Positions 1 to 9,200 are shown, numbered from the stretch's first letter. The stretch is DNA of 10,918 nucleotides from Clostridium sp. CAG:1219 (GCA_000433335.1 HF996707.1:1-10918), one strand, 5' to 3'. Numbers and translations are program-made. Notes: generated from the sequence alone by a model not told the origin.

Positions 1-1073
1 AAAACTATTCCAATTGCAATAGAGTTAGTAATCATACTACTTCCGCCATAACTCACAAAAGGAAGTGGAACTCCAGTTATCGGCAATATTCCTATAGTCA
101 TTCCTATATTTTGTACAAAATGGAAAAATATCATTCCTGCAATTCCAATAACTACTAGGCCAAAATACTCATCACTTGCATATTTTGAAGTCCTGATTAT
201 TCTTATTATCATAATAACAAAAAGTATAATAATAAGGACTGACATAATAAATCCAAATTCTTCTGACAAAACAGAATATATAAAATCAGAAGTCTTAATT
301 GGTATATATCCAAGTTGTGTTTGAACCCCTTGTAATATTCCAGTACCAAAAAGCATACCAGATCCAACTGCAAGCTTTGACTGAATTGCATTATAACCAC
401 TTCCGAGTGGATCTAATGATGGGTCTAAAAATACATTTATTCTTGCTTGTTGAATATCATTTAGTAAAAAGAAATATACAAGTGGGATGCATACCAAAAG
501 TATTGCTCCTCCAAGTAATATATATCTATACTTTATTCCACTTTTAAATAACATAAAGAGCGCTATAGCCAAAAATACGGCAGCTGTTCCAAAATCTGGT
601 TGTAATAATATAAGAGAAACAGGTACACCAAATGTAGCCAGTAATGCAATAATCATAAGAATTTTATTTTTCTTCTGGCTCTTTGGAATTTTTTTAAAGC
701 CCACAAGTAGTTTAGCAAAAGTTAGTATAAAACCAATCTTCATAAGTTCTGAAGGTTGATATAATATTCCACCTAAATTAAACCAGCTACTCGCTCCCAT
801 TATTTTTGAAGTAAATAAAACCGCGACTAGCAAAATTAAATTTATAATGTAGAGAAAATACCCCCCAAGTTCAAATAAACTATTTGGAATTACCTGGAGT
901 ATTATAATTATTAGCATTCCTACTCCAAAAAATATAATTTGTTTAATATATTCATCTTTATTTACATCTGTTGCATATCCTGCGCTATATATTCCAACAA
1001 TTCCAATAGTTGCAAGTGCTATTACACATACAACTAGTATAAAATCAATATTTTTTATCCAGTCTTTTATCAC
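1..1073 (-). CDS. rodA: RodA-like SEDS peptidoglycan glycosyltransferase (3' end beyond window)
   Basis: A polytopic membrane protein of the SEDS family (RodA/FtsW/SpoVE), which polymerises lipid II into glycan strands, usually with a class B penicillin-binding protein. I translated it directly: about 357 codons are present and the frame runs off the left edge without a stop. SEDS hallmarks are QPSELMK (about residue 106), QPDFGTA (158-164), SDFIYSVLSEEFG with the expected catalytic Asp at residue 263, and PFVSYGGSS just before the edge. The stretch QTQLGYIP before the Asp loop favours RodA over FtsW or SpoVE, but this is judged by eye. The start is GTG at 1073, preceded by GGGGAG with a 5-base spacer. 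It follows the M18 peptidase gene by 27 bases and is probably the distal gene of the pta operon. The family is secure; the exact paralogue is less so. Confidence 0.85.
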   Translation of the reverse strand, partial: MIKDWIKNIDFILVVCVIALATIGIVGIYSAGYATDVNKDEYIKQIIFFGVGMLIIIILQVIPNSLFELGGYFLYIINLILLVAVLFTSKIMGASSWFNLGGILYQPSELMKIGFILTFAKLLVGFKKIPKSQKKNKILMIIALLATFGVPVSLILLQPDFGTAAVFLAIALFMLFKSGIKYRYILLGGAILLVCIPLVYFFLLNDIQQARINVFLDPSLDPLGSGYNAIQSKLAVGSGMLFGTGILQGVQTQLGYIPIKTSDFIYSVLSEEFGFIMSVLIIILFVIMIIRIIRTSKYASDEYFGLVVIGIAGMIFFHFVQNIGMTIGILPITGVPLPFVSYGGSSMITNSIAIGIV

Positions 1074-1078
1074 AATTT

Positions 1079-1084
1079 CTCCCC
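1079..1084 (-). promoter_or_regulatory. Ribosome binding site for the GTG start of the rodA-like gene
   Basis: GGGGAG on the minus strand lies 5 bases before the GTG at 1073. It sits in the 27-base gap after the M18 peptidase stop and supports the non-ATG start. Confidence 0.65.
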
Positions 1085-1100
1085 GTTTCTTTTAGCTTAA

Positions 1101-2474
1101 TTATTTTCCCCTAAACATTGTTTTATATGCAAGATATGTAGCATAAATATCATATATGCTTGCTACTTCAAAAGGTGAATGCATTGCAAGTACTGGAGTT
1201 CCACAATCTATTACATCTACACCTTTATTAGCTAGTATATACGCAATAGTTCCCCCTCCACCTTTTCCTATTTTTCCTAAAGTTCCTATTTGAAAATCTA
1301 CATTATTCTTCTCAAATAAAGACATTATTTGTGAAACAAATTCTGCGTTTGCATCTGATGAATTGTATTTTCCACCACTACCTGTATATTTTTCAAGAGC
1401 AATTCCACATCCTAGTATATTTCCATTTTGAATGTCAGAAACTTCATCATAATTTGGATCAACGCATGTAGAAACATCTGCAGATAACATTTTTGAATTA
1501 TAGTAAACTTCTAATATATCTGCTTTAGTACCAGTCTTTTTTATTAGTCTATTTACAAACATATCAAAAATTTGAGAGTTCATAGAAGTATTGCCTATGC
1601 TACCTATTTCTTCTTTGTCTACTATCATTGCTACTGCTGTTTTTTCTGCAGAGTCAATCTCAGATATAGCTTTTATTGTAGCATATGAACACACTCTATC
1701 GTCTTGGCCATACCCTCCTACCATGCTTTTATCAATTCCAACATATTTTGCTCTCCATGCTGGGACAAAAGAAAGTTCAGATCTTGCAAAATCTATTTCT
1801 TTGATATCATATTTTTCATTTAATATTTTAATTGCCATATCTTTTATTGCAGAATCTCTATTGCCATCAATTTTAGTAGATGCAACTATTGCAAGCATCT
1901 TTTCTGGATCTATAAATTCAGCTCCATTAGCTTTTAGTTGGTCCTTTGCAAGATGTGGCAACAAATCTGCTATTGTAAAGCATATATCATCATTTTCTTC
2001 ACCAATTGATATAACCTTTTTTTCACCTTTTTCGTTATAGCAAATACCATGTAATGCAAGTGGTATAGACATCCATTGATATTTTTTTATTCCGCCATAA
2101 TACTGAGTTTTAAAAAGCGCCATACCATGTTTTTGGCAAAGTGGCATTGGTTTTAAATCAAGACGAGGACTATCTATATGTGCACCTATTATGTTCATAC
2201 CATTTTCTAAATCTTTTTCTCCTATTACCGCAACATATAAAGATTTTGACTTATTTATAAAATATACTTTGTCGCCTTTTTGTAAATTTTCTTTTTCATT
2301 AATGTCCACAAATCCACTTTTATTTAGTAGTTTTGTTGCTTCTTCAACACAAAGATATTCTGTTTTACCCTTATTTAGGAATTCTAAATATTCATCTACA
2401 TAAGAATAAACATTTTTAATTTCTTCTTCGTTTAATTTAGAATAAATATCTTTCTTTTCATATTTTAAATCCAT
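1101..2474 (-). CDS. M18 family zinc aminopeptidase (aspartyl aminopeptidase-like)
   Basis: A 457-residue cytosolic metallo-aminopeptidase of family M18 (relatives: yeast Ape1, aspartyl aminopeptidase, bacterial ApeA/ApeB), which removes N-terminal residues from peptides. The two-metal site is complete by motif: GAHIDSPRLD (H99), GYGQDDR (D258/D259), DKEEIGS (E288/E289), SADVSTCVDP (D333) and AMHSPFE (H432) near the C-terminus. The length is normal for the family. I chose the ATG at 2474 because AAGAGG lies 6 bases upstream. The frame stays open to an ATG at 2558, but that would add 28 lysine-rich residues overlapping the end of the M24 gene and lacks family similarity. It follows the M24 peptidase by 47 bases, suggesting paired peptide catabolism. 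Acidic-residue specificity is not provable from sequence. Confidence 0.93.
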   Translation of the reverse strand: MDLKYEKKDIYSKLNEEEIKNVYSYVDEYLEFLNKGKTEYLCVEEATKLLNKSGFVDINEKENLQKGDKVYFINKSKSLYVAVIGEKDLENGMNIIGAHIDSPRLDLKPMPLCQKHGMALFKTQYYGGIKKYQWMSIPLALHGICYNEKGEKKVISIGEENDDICFTIADLLPHLAKDQLKANGAEFIDPEKMLAIVASTKIDGNRDSAIKDMAIKILNEKYDIKEIDFARSELSFVPAWRAKYVGIDKSMVGGYGQDDRVCSYATIKAISEIDSAEKTAVAMIVDKEEIGSIGNTSMNSQIFDMFVNRLIKKTGTKADILEVYYNSKMLSADVSTCVDPNYDEVSDIQNGNILGCGIALEKYTGSGGKYNSSDANAEFVSQIMSLFEKNNVDFQIGTLGKIGKGGGGTIAYILANKGVDVIDCGTPVLAMHSPFEVASIYDIYATYLAYKTMFRGK

Positions 2475-2480
2475 AATAAA

Positions 2481-2486
2481 CCTCTT
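2481..2486 (-). promoter_or_regulatory. Ribosome binding site that fixes the M18 peptidase start
   Basis: AAGAGG on the minus strand, 6 bases before the ATG at 2474. It argues for this start and against the upstream in-frame ATG at 2558. Confidence 0.75.
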
Positions 2487-2521
2487 TTCTTTATTTTTTA
2501 ACATATATATATTATGTTCAT

Positions 2522-3739
2522 TTAACTTACAATGTATAATTTTTTTTGCATTTTGCATATTGGAATACCACCAAATTTCGTTACCTGTATCATTTCTTCA
2601 ATAGATCCACCATTTACAATAGCAATTCTTGGCTCCAATGTATAAATACTATTTTCACTTAAAGCAAAATTTGCCCTTTTATTATTTTTTGTAGAAATTA
2701 CTGCTCCTACATCATGGACTTCTTCACCTACAGAATGTCCTGTTGCATGATTATAATCTGGATAGCCATATTTTGCAATTTCTTTTCTAACAATTTCATC
2801 TATTTTGTATGCCTTCACACCAGGCTTCATACATTCCATCCCAGCATCTATTGAAGATACCAAAGCATTAAATACTTTCTTTACAGATTTTGGTGGTTCT
2901 GTTTCATTTTCTTTTAGAACATATCCCATTCTTTGAATATCACTATTTAATATTGTCTTATCTTTAAAAAATACTTTTATACCAAAATCAAAATATATAG
3001 TATCTCCTCTTTTTAACTTTTTTACACTAGGCAGACTATGTCCACCCTTTGTTAGATTAACTCCTGTAAGAACTATAGGACATATATCCCATGCGAAATC
3101 AAAATCCATGATATCATTTGAATGAATATAAAAGTCGGTTATATCCTCTGTAGTTTCGCGCGTTAATTCTGATATTTCTATTTCACTCATAGAAGGTTTA
3201 ATTCTTTTAAAAGTTTCTTCTAATATTCTATTTGTTATCTCACCTATCAGTTTCATTCTTTTTATTTGCAAACTGCTTTTTCTAGAACCAATATCATATA
3301 TAATCTTCTCAGCAGAAACAAATCTTACATTTTTTTGATATTTTTTATATACATCTTTTATTTTTTTTGTTAAATTCACATATTCCCCATGTCCTAAAAC
3401 GTCTGCATTACTATCACCAAGTGTAGAATATGCAAGTGCAATCTTAGTAGGGAATTTTTCCTTTGCAATAACTTCTTCTACTAAGTCTTTAAATTGATAT
3501 GAATTTTTATAATAATACATACTTACATTATCATTTTCAAAACTAATCTTTTGGGCATTATCAGAATCCAACTCATTTACTATTAGATATACTCTATGCT
3601 TAGATATAAATGCCAGTGTTGCCGTACCAAGATTATTTGATATGTACTTACAAAAATATCTATCGCTATTTTCATGATTATACATAATAAATAATTCTTG
3701 ATTACTTTTCTTCATTGCCTCAAGAAGAACGTCTAACAT
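2522..3739 (-). CDS. M24 family metallopeptidase, Xaa-Pro aminopeptidase/dipeptidase type
   Basis: A 405-residue 'pita-bread' peptidase of family M24B that probably cleaves the bond before proline in short peptides, in the cytosol. A creatinase-like N-terminal domain (about residues 15-130) precedes the catalytic domain (about 155-395). All five metal ligands can be assigned: D251 (YFDFG), D267 (NSDIQR), H335 (HATGHSVG), E369 (TLEPR) and E381 (GSIEEM). H331 and H342 (EVHDVG) match the usual substrate-side histidines. The two metal Asp residues are 16 apart rather than the 11 of E. coli aminopeptidase P, so there is a small insertion in that hairpin. The ATG at 3739 overlaps the ackA stop by 7 bases, implying translational coupling; the upstream GGAAGTGG is only a moderate ribosome binding site. 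Aminopeptidase versus dipeptidase activity cannot be separated here. Confidence 0.9.
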   Translation of the reverse strand: MLDVLLEAMKKSNQELFIMYNHENSDRYFCKYISNNLGTATLAFISKHRVYLIVNELDSDNAQKISFENDNVSMYYYKNSYQFKDLVEEVIAKEKFPTKIALAYSTLGDSNADVLGHGEYVNLTKKIKDVYKKYQKNVRFVSAEKIIYDIGSRKSSLQIKRMKLIGEITNRILEETFKRIKPSMSEIEISELTRETTEDITDFYIHSNDIMDFDFAWDICPIVLTGVNLTKGGHSLPSVKKLKRGDTIYFDFGIKVFFKDKTILNSDIQRMGYVLKENETEPPKSVKKVFNALVSSIDAGMECMKPGVKAYKIDEIVRKEIAKYGYPDYNHATGHSVGEEVHDVGAVISTKNNKRANFALSENSIYTLEPRIAIVNGGSIEEMIQVTKFGGIPICKMQKKLYIVS

Positions 3740-4935
3740 TTTGATACCACTTCCATAGTTTCTTTTGCAATTTCATATTCCTCATCAGTTGGTATCACAA
3801 AAACCTTAACTTTTGAATCAGGAGCAGAAATTAATGACTCTTTTCTAGAGCCGTTTTCATTTAACTTCTCGTCAAGCTTTACTCCAAGACATTCCATATC
3901 AGATGCACATAAAGTTCTTTCACAAGCATTATTTTCTCCATTTCCGCCTGTAAATACTATAGCATCGACTCTATTTAATTCAGCCATGTAAGCACCTATA
4001 TACTTTTTAGTTCTCATGGCTTGGATTTTTCTAGTTAAAATTGCTCTTTGATCTCCACTTTTTGCTGTCTGTATTAATTGTCTTTGATCTCCTATACCAC
4101 AAAGTCCAAGTCTACCAGATTCTTTATTTAAAATATGATTCATTTGTTCTGGTGTTAAATTTTCTTTCTCCATTATTCTTAAAACAGCTGCTGGATCTAT
4201 ATCACCAGATCTAGTTTCCATAACAAATCCTTCAAGTGGAGTAAATCCCATTGATGTATCATATGATTTTCCGTTTTTTATTGCACACGCACTAGCTCCC
4301 CCACCCATATGACATACTATTGCATTAATATCTTCTTTTTTCTTTCCTAGAAGTTCTTCAAGTCTTGATAAAATATATTTATATGAAGTTCCATGTGCTC
4401 CATATCTTCTTATTTTATAGTCTTTATAATACTTTTCATTTATAGCATATAAAAAATTAAACTCTGGAATTGTTTGGTGAAATGCAGTATCAAATACAAC
4501 AACATTTGGAATATTTGGTGCTACATCCATTATAGCTTTTATTCCCATAACAGCTCCTGGATTATGAAGTGGTGCAAGTTCAGAAAGATCAGATACTTTT
4601 TTTAATACATCTTCATCAACAAGTGTAGCCTTATCAAAAAGTTCTCCACCATGGACTACACGATGGCCAACTGCATATATATCATCTATACTTTCAATTA
4701 CTCCATGTTCTTTATCCATAAGGGTAGTTAAAATTACTTCCATTGCCTCCTTATGAGTAGGCATTTTTACATCTTCGTTCTTTTCATACGAATCTCTTAC
4801 ATTTTTATAAATTATGTTAGATTTATCGTACCCTATCATGTCAGCCCTTCCTTTAGCTAACACCTTTTTTTTCTCCATATCAATAAATTGGAACTTAATT
4901 GTTGAACTTCCACAGTTAATTACTAAAATTTTCAT
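3733..4935 (-). CDS. ackA: Acetate kinase (divergent pocket)
   Basis: A 400-residue ASKHA-fold kinase converting acetyl phosphate and ADP to acetate and ATP. It opens with MKILVINCGSSTIKFQFID. Catalytic and substrate residues of the Methanosarcina enzyme are kept with an offset of one: N7, R92 (HRVVHGGE), H124 (APLHNP), D149 (FDTAFH), H181, R242 (TRSGDIDP), E385. D283 and R285 of the nucleotide loop are present. Several normally conserved neighbours differ: YGAHGTSY instead of YGFHGTSH, HMGGGAS instead of HLGNGAS, METRSGD instead of MGTRSGD, a nucleotide loop reading GLCGIGDQR (one residue short), and GGNGEN instead of AGIGEN. It overlaps pta by one base (TAATG) and follows a strong AAGGAGG. 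The adjacency to pta makes acetate the likely product, though another short acyl substrate is possible. Confidence 0.93.
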   Translation of the reverse strand: MKILVINCGSSTIKFQFIDMEKKKVLAKGRADMIGYDKSNIIYKNVRDSYEKNEDVKMPTHKEAMEVILTTLMDKEHGVIESIDDIYAVGHRVVHGGELFDKATLVDEDVLKKVSDLSELAPLHNPGAVMGIKAIMDVAPNIPNVVVFDTAFHQTIPEFNFLYAINEKYYKDYKIRRYGAHGTSYKYILSRLEELLGKKKEDINAIVCHMGGGASACAIKNGKSYDTSMGFTPLEGFVMETRSGDIDPAAVLRIMEKENLTPEQMNHILNKESGRLGLCGIGDQRQLIQTAKSGDQRAILTRKIQAMRTKKYIGAYMAELNRVDAIVFTGGNGENNACERTLCASDMECLGVKLDEKLNENGSRKESLISAPDSKVKVFVIPTDEEYEIAKETMEVVSKC

Positions 4936-5957
4936 TATTTTTCCTCCTTTTTATTTATTTGTTCAGCTTGAATACATGTTATAGCAGCAACCCCTATTAT
5001 ATCTTCAACACTACACCCTCTGGATAAATCATTTACAGGTTTTGCCATACCTTGAGTTATTGGTCCAAGTGCCAACATATCCCCAAACCTTTGAGCTGTT
5101 TTGTATGCAATATTTCCGGCCTCTAGACTTGGAAATATTAATATATTTGCCTTTCCCGCTACATTACTTTTACTTGCTTTAACTTTTGCAACATCTTCAA
5201 TTATTGCAGCATCAAGTTGTAGTTCTCCATCAACATCATAAACCGGGTCAGTAGCCTTTACTGCCTCTACTGCATCTTTTATTCTTACTACAATATCAGA
5301 ACTTGCACTGCCGTGTGTAGAATAAGAAATAAATGCAACCTTGGGTTTAATATTACTAAAGCTTTCAAATGATTTTACAGAACAGTTACATATATCAACA
5401 AATTGTTCTGTAGTTGGCAATTCGATAAGGCCACAATCCGAAAATACAAATAACCCATCTGCTCCAAGACATTTATTTTCAGTTTGCATTAGGAAAAAAG
5501 TAGAAACATATTTTATTCCTTTTTGCATCTTAATAATTTGAAGGGCAGGTCTTAAAGTATCCGCCGTAGAATGACAAGCACCACAAACCATACCATCAGC
5601 ATCGTCTTGTTTTACCATCATAGTGGCAAAATAGATGTTATCAAGCATATACTTTTTTGCATCTTCTAGTGCAATGCCCTTATTTTTTCTAAGCTCATAA
5701 AATTTATTTACATATTCATCATATTTGTCATCTTCACTTGGAGAGACAATACATATGCTCGATATATCTATTTTATTGTTCTTTGCTTTTCTTATTATGT
5801 CATTTTTATTTCCAACCAATATAACATCACATATTTTTTCTTTTGATAAATATGAAGAGGCCTGTAGAATTCTGATATCATTTCCCTCTGGCATAACTAT
5901 CTTTTTTCTTTTTTCTTTTGCAAGTTTTATTATATCTTCTAATATATTTTGTGCCAT
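4935..5957 (-). CDS. pta: Phosphate acetyltransferase (short form)
   Basis: Transfers acetyl from acetyl-CoA to phosphate, giving acetyl phosphate for the acetate kinase encoded next. The 340-residue length is the single-domain form, lacking the long N-terminal regulatory part of the E. coli enzyme. Recognisable family blocks are MPEGNDIRILQA (22-33), DADGMVCGACHSTADTLRP (about 119-137), SYSTHGSASSD (211-221), PSLEAGNIAYK (276-286), and the C-terminal GPITQGMAKPVNDLSRG followed by CSVEDI, with S312, R313 and D319 at the positions expected for catalytic/CoA-site residues. The ATG at 5957 lies 8 bases after AGGAG. It is the first gene of the lower operon, 27 bases downstream of a near-consensus promoter -10 element. 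The blocks resemble Pta more than phosphate butyryltransferase. Confidence 0.95.
   Translation of the reverse strand: MAQNILEDIIKLAKEKRKKIVMPEGNDIRILQASSYLSKEKICDVILVGNKNDIIRKAKNNKIDISSICIVSPSEDDKYDEYVNKFYELRKNKGIALEDAKKYMLDNIYFATMMVKQDDADGMVCGACHSTADTLRPALQIIKMQKGIKYVSTFFLMQTENKCLGADGLFVFSDCGLIELPTTEQFVDICNCSVKSFESFSNIKPKVAFISYSTHGSASSDIVVRIKDAVEAVKATDPVYDVDGELQLDAAIIEDVAKVKASKSNVAGKANILIFPSLEAGNIAYKTAQRFGDMLALGPITQGMAKPVNDLSRGCSVEDIIGVAAITCIQAEQINKKEEK
4943..4949 (-). promoter_or_regulatory. Strong ribosome binding site for ackA inside the end of pta
   Basis: AAGGAGG on the minus strand lies within the last codons of pta, 7 bases before the ackA ATG. Together with the TAATG stop/start overlap it indicates coupled translation of the two enzymes. 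Confidence 0.85.
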
Positions 5958-5965
5958 ACATCACA

Positions 5966-5970
5966 CTCCT
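5966..5970 (-). promoter_or_regulatory. Ribosome binding site for pta
   Basis: AGGAG on the minus strand, 8 bases before the ATG at 5957. An ATG five bases upstream is out of frame, so this site and spacing fix the start. Confidence 0.7.
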
Positions 5971-5983
5971 AAAAATCAATTTT

Positions 5984-6012
5984 ATTTTATCACACGCTTT
6001 ACTAATAGTCAA
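5984..6012 (-). promoter_or_regulatory. Sigma-A-type promoter for the pta operon
   Basis: On the minus strand TTGACT (6012-6007) is followed after exactly 17 bases by TAAAAT (5989-5984). The TGA before the -10 makes it an extended -10. Transcription would start near 5977, leaving a leader of about 20 bases that holds the pta ribosome binding site. It sits just downstream of the terminator of the preceding gene, where a new promoter would be expected. No convincing operator was seen. Confidence 0.8.
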
Positions 6013-6016
6013 TTTT

Positions 6017-6064
6017 AAAAATAGAAAAAATAGAATGTATAATCTATAAGTTATACATTCTATT
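6017..6064 (-). terminator. Rho-independent terminator after the adhesin gene
   Basis: A perfect 14-bp inverted repeat (arms 6064-6051 and 6042-6029, 8-base loop) lies 23 bases after the adhesin stop. On the minus strand it runs into a T-rich tract (TTTTTTCTATTTTT). The stem is AT-rich and so not very stable, but its position between two transcription units and the T-run fit an intrinsic terminator. The other flank lacks a comparable T-run, so it should act only on minus-strand transcription. Confidence 0.8.
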
Positions 6065-6087
6065 CTAATAAATTTTATAGTTTTATA

Positions 6088-6207
6088 TTAAGAAAATCTT
6101 TTTTTGTTAACTATTATATTAATTATTACATATCCTAAAATACTTACAACTGATACTATAATTATTATAATTCCATCAGTACTTATAAATCCACCTGTTT
6201 GAGGTAA
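6088..6207 (-). other. LPQTG cell-wall sorting signal
   Basis: Residues 1313-1351 of the adhesin: LPQTG (bases 6207-6193), a short GFISTDG linker, a run of Ile/Val-rich hydrophobic residues (about 1324-1345), then NKKRFS. This is the standard sortase substrate tripartite signal; cleavage is expected between Thr and Gly. Confidence 0.95.
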
Positions 6208-9200
6208 TTTAAAAGGAGTATTTTCTATTTTTACATCAGCTACTTCCTTTCCTTTTGCAACAATAAATTCATGCTCTGTTGTATCAAAGTGGAATCTTGT
6301 AGGAGCTGACACTTCTCTATAATAGTAAGTTCCAACATATAAAATTATTTTTTTACCATCTTTATCAACTAAATTATCAGTAGTTGCTACACCATCAAGA
6401 TCTGTTGAAATACTGCCGATTACATTTTTATCCGAATCCAATATTTCAAATACAACACCTTGTATTGCAGTTCCATTTTCAGAATTTGTCTTTAATATTT
6501 TAAGACCACCTGTTACTCTATTATTTACTACTTCTTTTGTTACCATTTGACCTTTTTCTTCAACTTCAAATGCAACCTTATCTGTAGTTATATAGATATT
6601 ATCAGGAACTTCTTTTTCAACGAAATAATATTTTCCTTTATATAGTTGATTTGTAATAGCAATACCTTGTTCATCTGTTACTATAGTTGTTGTAGGTATT
6701 AATCCACCTTCTTTATAAATGTCAAATTTAACACCTGCTATTGGAGTTCCAGCGTCATCTTTTTTAGTAATTTTTATTCCGCCTTTTATTCTCTCATTTA
6801 TTATTTCTTTAGAAATTTCTGCTATTTGTCCATCATCTGTAAGTTCAACTGTTATATCTTTTGAAAGTGGAATATATAAATCAGGAGTATAAGTTTCTCT
6901 TACATAATATGTTCCTACTCTATATTTTTTAGAAATTGCTTCACCATTTTCATCTACTGTTAAAGATTCTAAGACATTTTTATTGCTATCTAAAATATCA
7001 AATTTAGCACCAGCTACTATATTTCCACCGTCATCTCTTTTTATAAGTTTTATTTGTGCTTTTTTGAATTTATTTTCTATAGTCAAATTAATTTCTTTTT
7101 CTTTATCAGTTATTTCAAATTCATGTTTTGTTTTATCTAGTATAGCTCCCTTTGGTGCAACTTTTTCAATTACATAGTATTTTCCATTTTTAAGTTCCTT
7201 AGAAGTTCCAACACCTTTGTTTGAGAATTTGGATATAGTGTCCACTAATTTTTCTTTACCATTATCTTCTATTCTGTATACTTCAAAAACAGCGTCCGTT
7301 ATTGGTTCTTTAGTTTCACTATCAACTTTATTTATTATTACTTTGCCTTTATCATAATAGTTAGTAATTTTCTTTTCTACGACCTCTTTATCTTTATTTA
7401 TGCTTACCTTAAATGAATTTTGAAGTAACTTATATCCACTTGGAACTTCTGTTTCCCTTAGAGTATAAGTGCCTTTTTTAAGCTTGCAAGACAATGCAAT
7501 TCCATCTTTATCTGTAGTAATTACATCAACAATTTCTCCGTTTTTATCTTCAACTTGGAATTGTGCCCCCTCTAGAGCTTTACCTTCTTCATCTACTTTT
7601 ACAATTTTTATTGTTCCAAGTATTGGTCTATTTGTTATAGTTGCAGTATAAACAGGATTTGTTTTATAATTAAGTGTTACAGCTGTTGGTTTTTCATCAC
7701 CAGTAGATATATACCCCTCAAGTGTGCTTAGTTCTTTATAATAATATGTCTTTTCCTCAAGATGATCAAATATAGCGTATCCACTAGAATTTGTTGTAGC
7801 TTCTGCCACTTTATGTTTGCATTCCTCATCAGTATATAAACCAAATTTTACACCTTTTAATGGTTCAGGATCAGGTTTTTTATGTCCAGAAAGGCTTACC
7901 TTCTTTGGTTTTGTGCTTAATATTTTTCCATCTTTATCAATTAAAGTTTCAGATACTTGTTGTATTATAAAGTCATAGTCAACGGGTTCTTCTAGTTTTA
8001 ATATTTTTATTCCTAAATCTATAGTTTCATTTTCAACTTTATATAGTACTGTTACTTCTTTGTTTGGATTGTTTGGATCTTCTTTTAGTACTATTTTTGA
8101 ATTTTTACTGCTTAGTACTACATTTGCTGGTCCTGAAGTTTCTTTAACATAGTAAGTACCATATTTAAGTGTTGTTGATGCTTTTCCATTTTTATCAGTT
8201 TTAAGAGTTGTAACAACGTCTTTCTTATTAGAAGCAAATACAGTAAATACTATTCCTTCAAGAGGTTTGCCAGTTCCTTTTTCTACTTTTTCTATATTTA
8301 GTACTCCTTTTGAGTAATCATTTTTAACTTCTACTTTTACTGATCTATTTTTTGAAGTTATTTCGAAAGTTTTTATTTTAGAATCAATCTTTACACCAGT
8401 TGGTACAGATACTTCTTTATATGCATATTTTCCATTTTTAAGATTTGCGGCATTGGCTTTACCAGCTGCATTAGTTGTAAGCTCACAAACTTTTTGAAGA
8501 TTAGAATCAACAGTACCTTTTGAACTATCTTTTAATATATATAATTGGAATTTTACACCCTTTAGTGGAACTTTTTTTTCATTTTCTAATATATACTTAA
8601 ACACTTCAAAACTTCCATCAAGTCCAGGATTTGTAGCTTTTCCAAGGTTTATAGTTTTCATGTCATTATCTTTTGTTATACTAAAGTTCATTAATATATC
8701 ATTATTTTTTTTCATATAAGAAGTATTAACAGCAGTTTCTCTTAAATAGTAATTGCCTTTTTCTAAATATTCAGATGTTGCCATTCCATTTTTATCAGTT
8801 TTCATAGTAGCTACTTTTTCTTTGGTTATAGCATTATATATAGTAAATTCCGCATCTCCTTCTCCAACATTTTCTTCTCTTTTGAAAAATCCAGTATATT
8901 CTACCACTTTTTGTAATGTAACTCTTCCTCTTATAAGATGATTTTTAACAGTTTTAGATTCATTAGAAGACTCTACTTTTATTTCGATAAAATCACTCTG
9001 GGTAATTAAATAATCAGAAGGAGCTTCTATTTCTTTTATATAATAAGTCCCATACTCTAAACCAGTCACTGTAACTGTACCAGTTTTATCTGTTTTAACC
9101 TCTTTTATTAGTTTTTTATTTTTATCATAAACTCCAAATTTTGCTCCTTCAACTGGAAGGTTCTTATGGTCATCTTGTTTTATTATAGTTATAGATCCTT

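Noticed and set aside
209..400. Short minus-strand frame of 63 codons
   Set aside because: It is out of frame within the rodA-like gene, whose SEDS motifs fix the true frame through this region.
2475..2558. N-terminal extension of the M18 peptidase to an ATG at 2558
   Set aside because: It overlaps the end of the M24 gene, encodes a lysine-rich stretch without family similarity, and the ATG at 2474 has a well-spaced AAGAGG.
5984..6006. Possible catabolite-repression (cre) operator in the pta promoter spacer (AAAGCG...)
   Set aside because: Aligned on both strands to the cre consensus, too many of the fixed positions mismatch, including the central CG placement.
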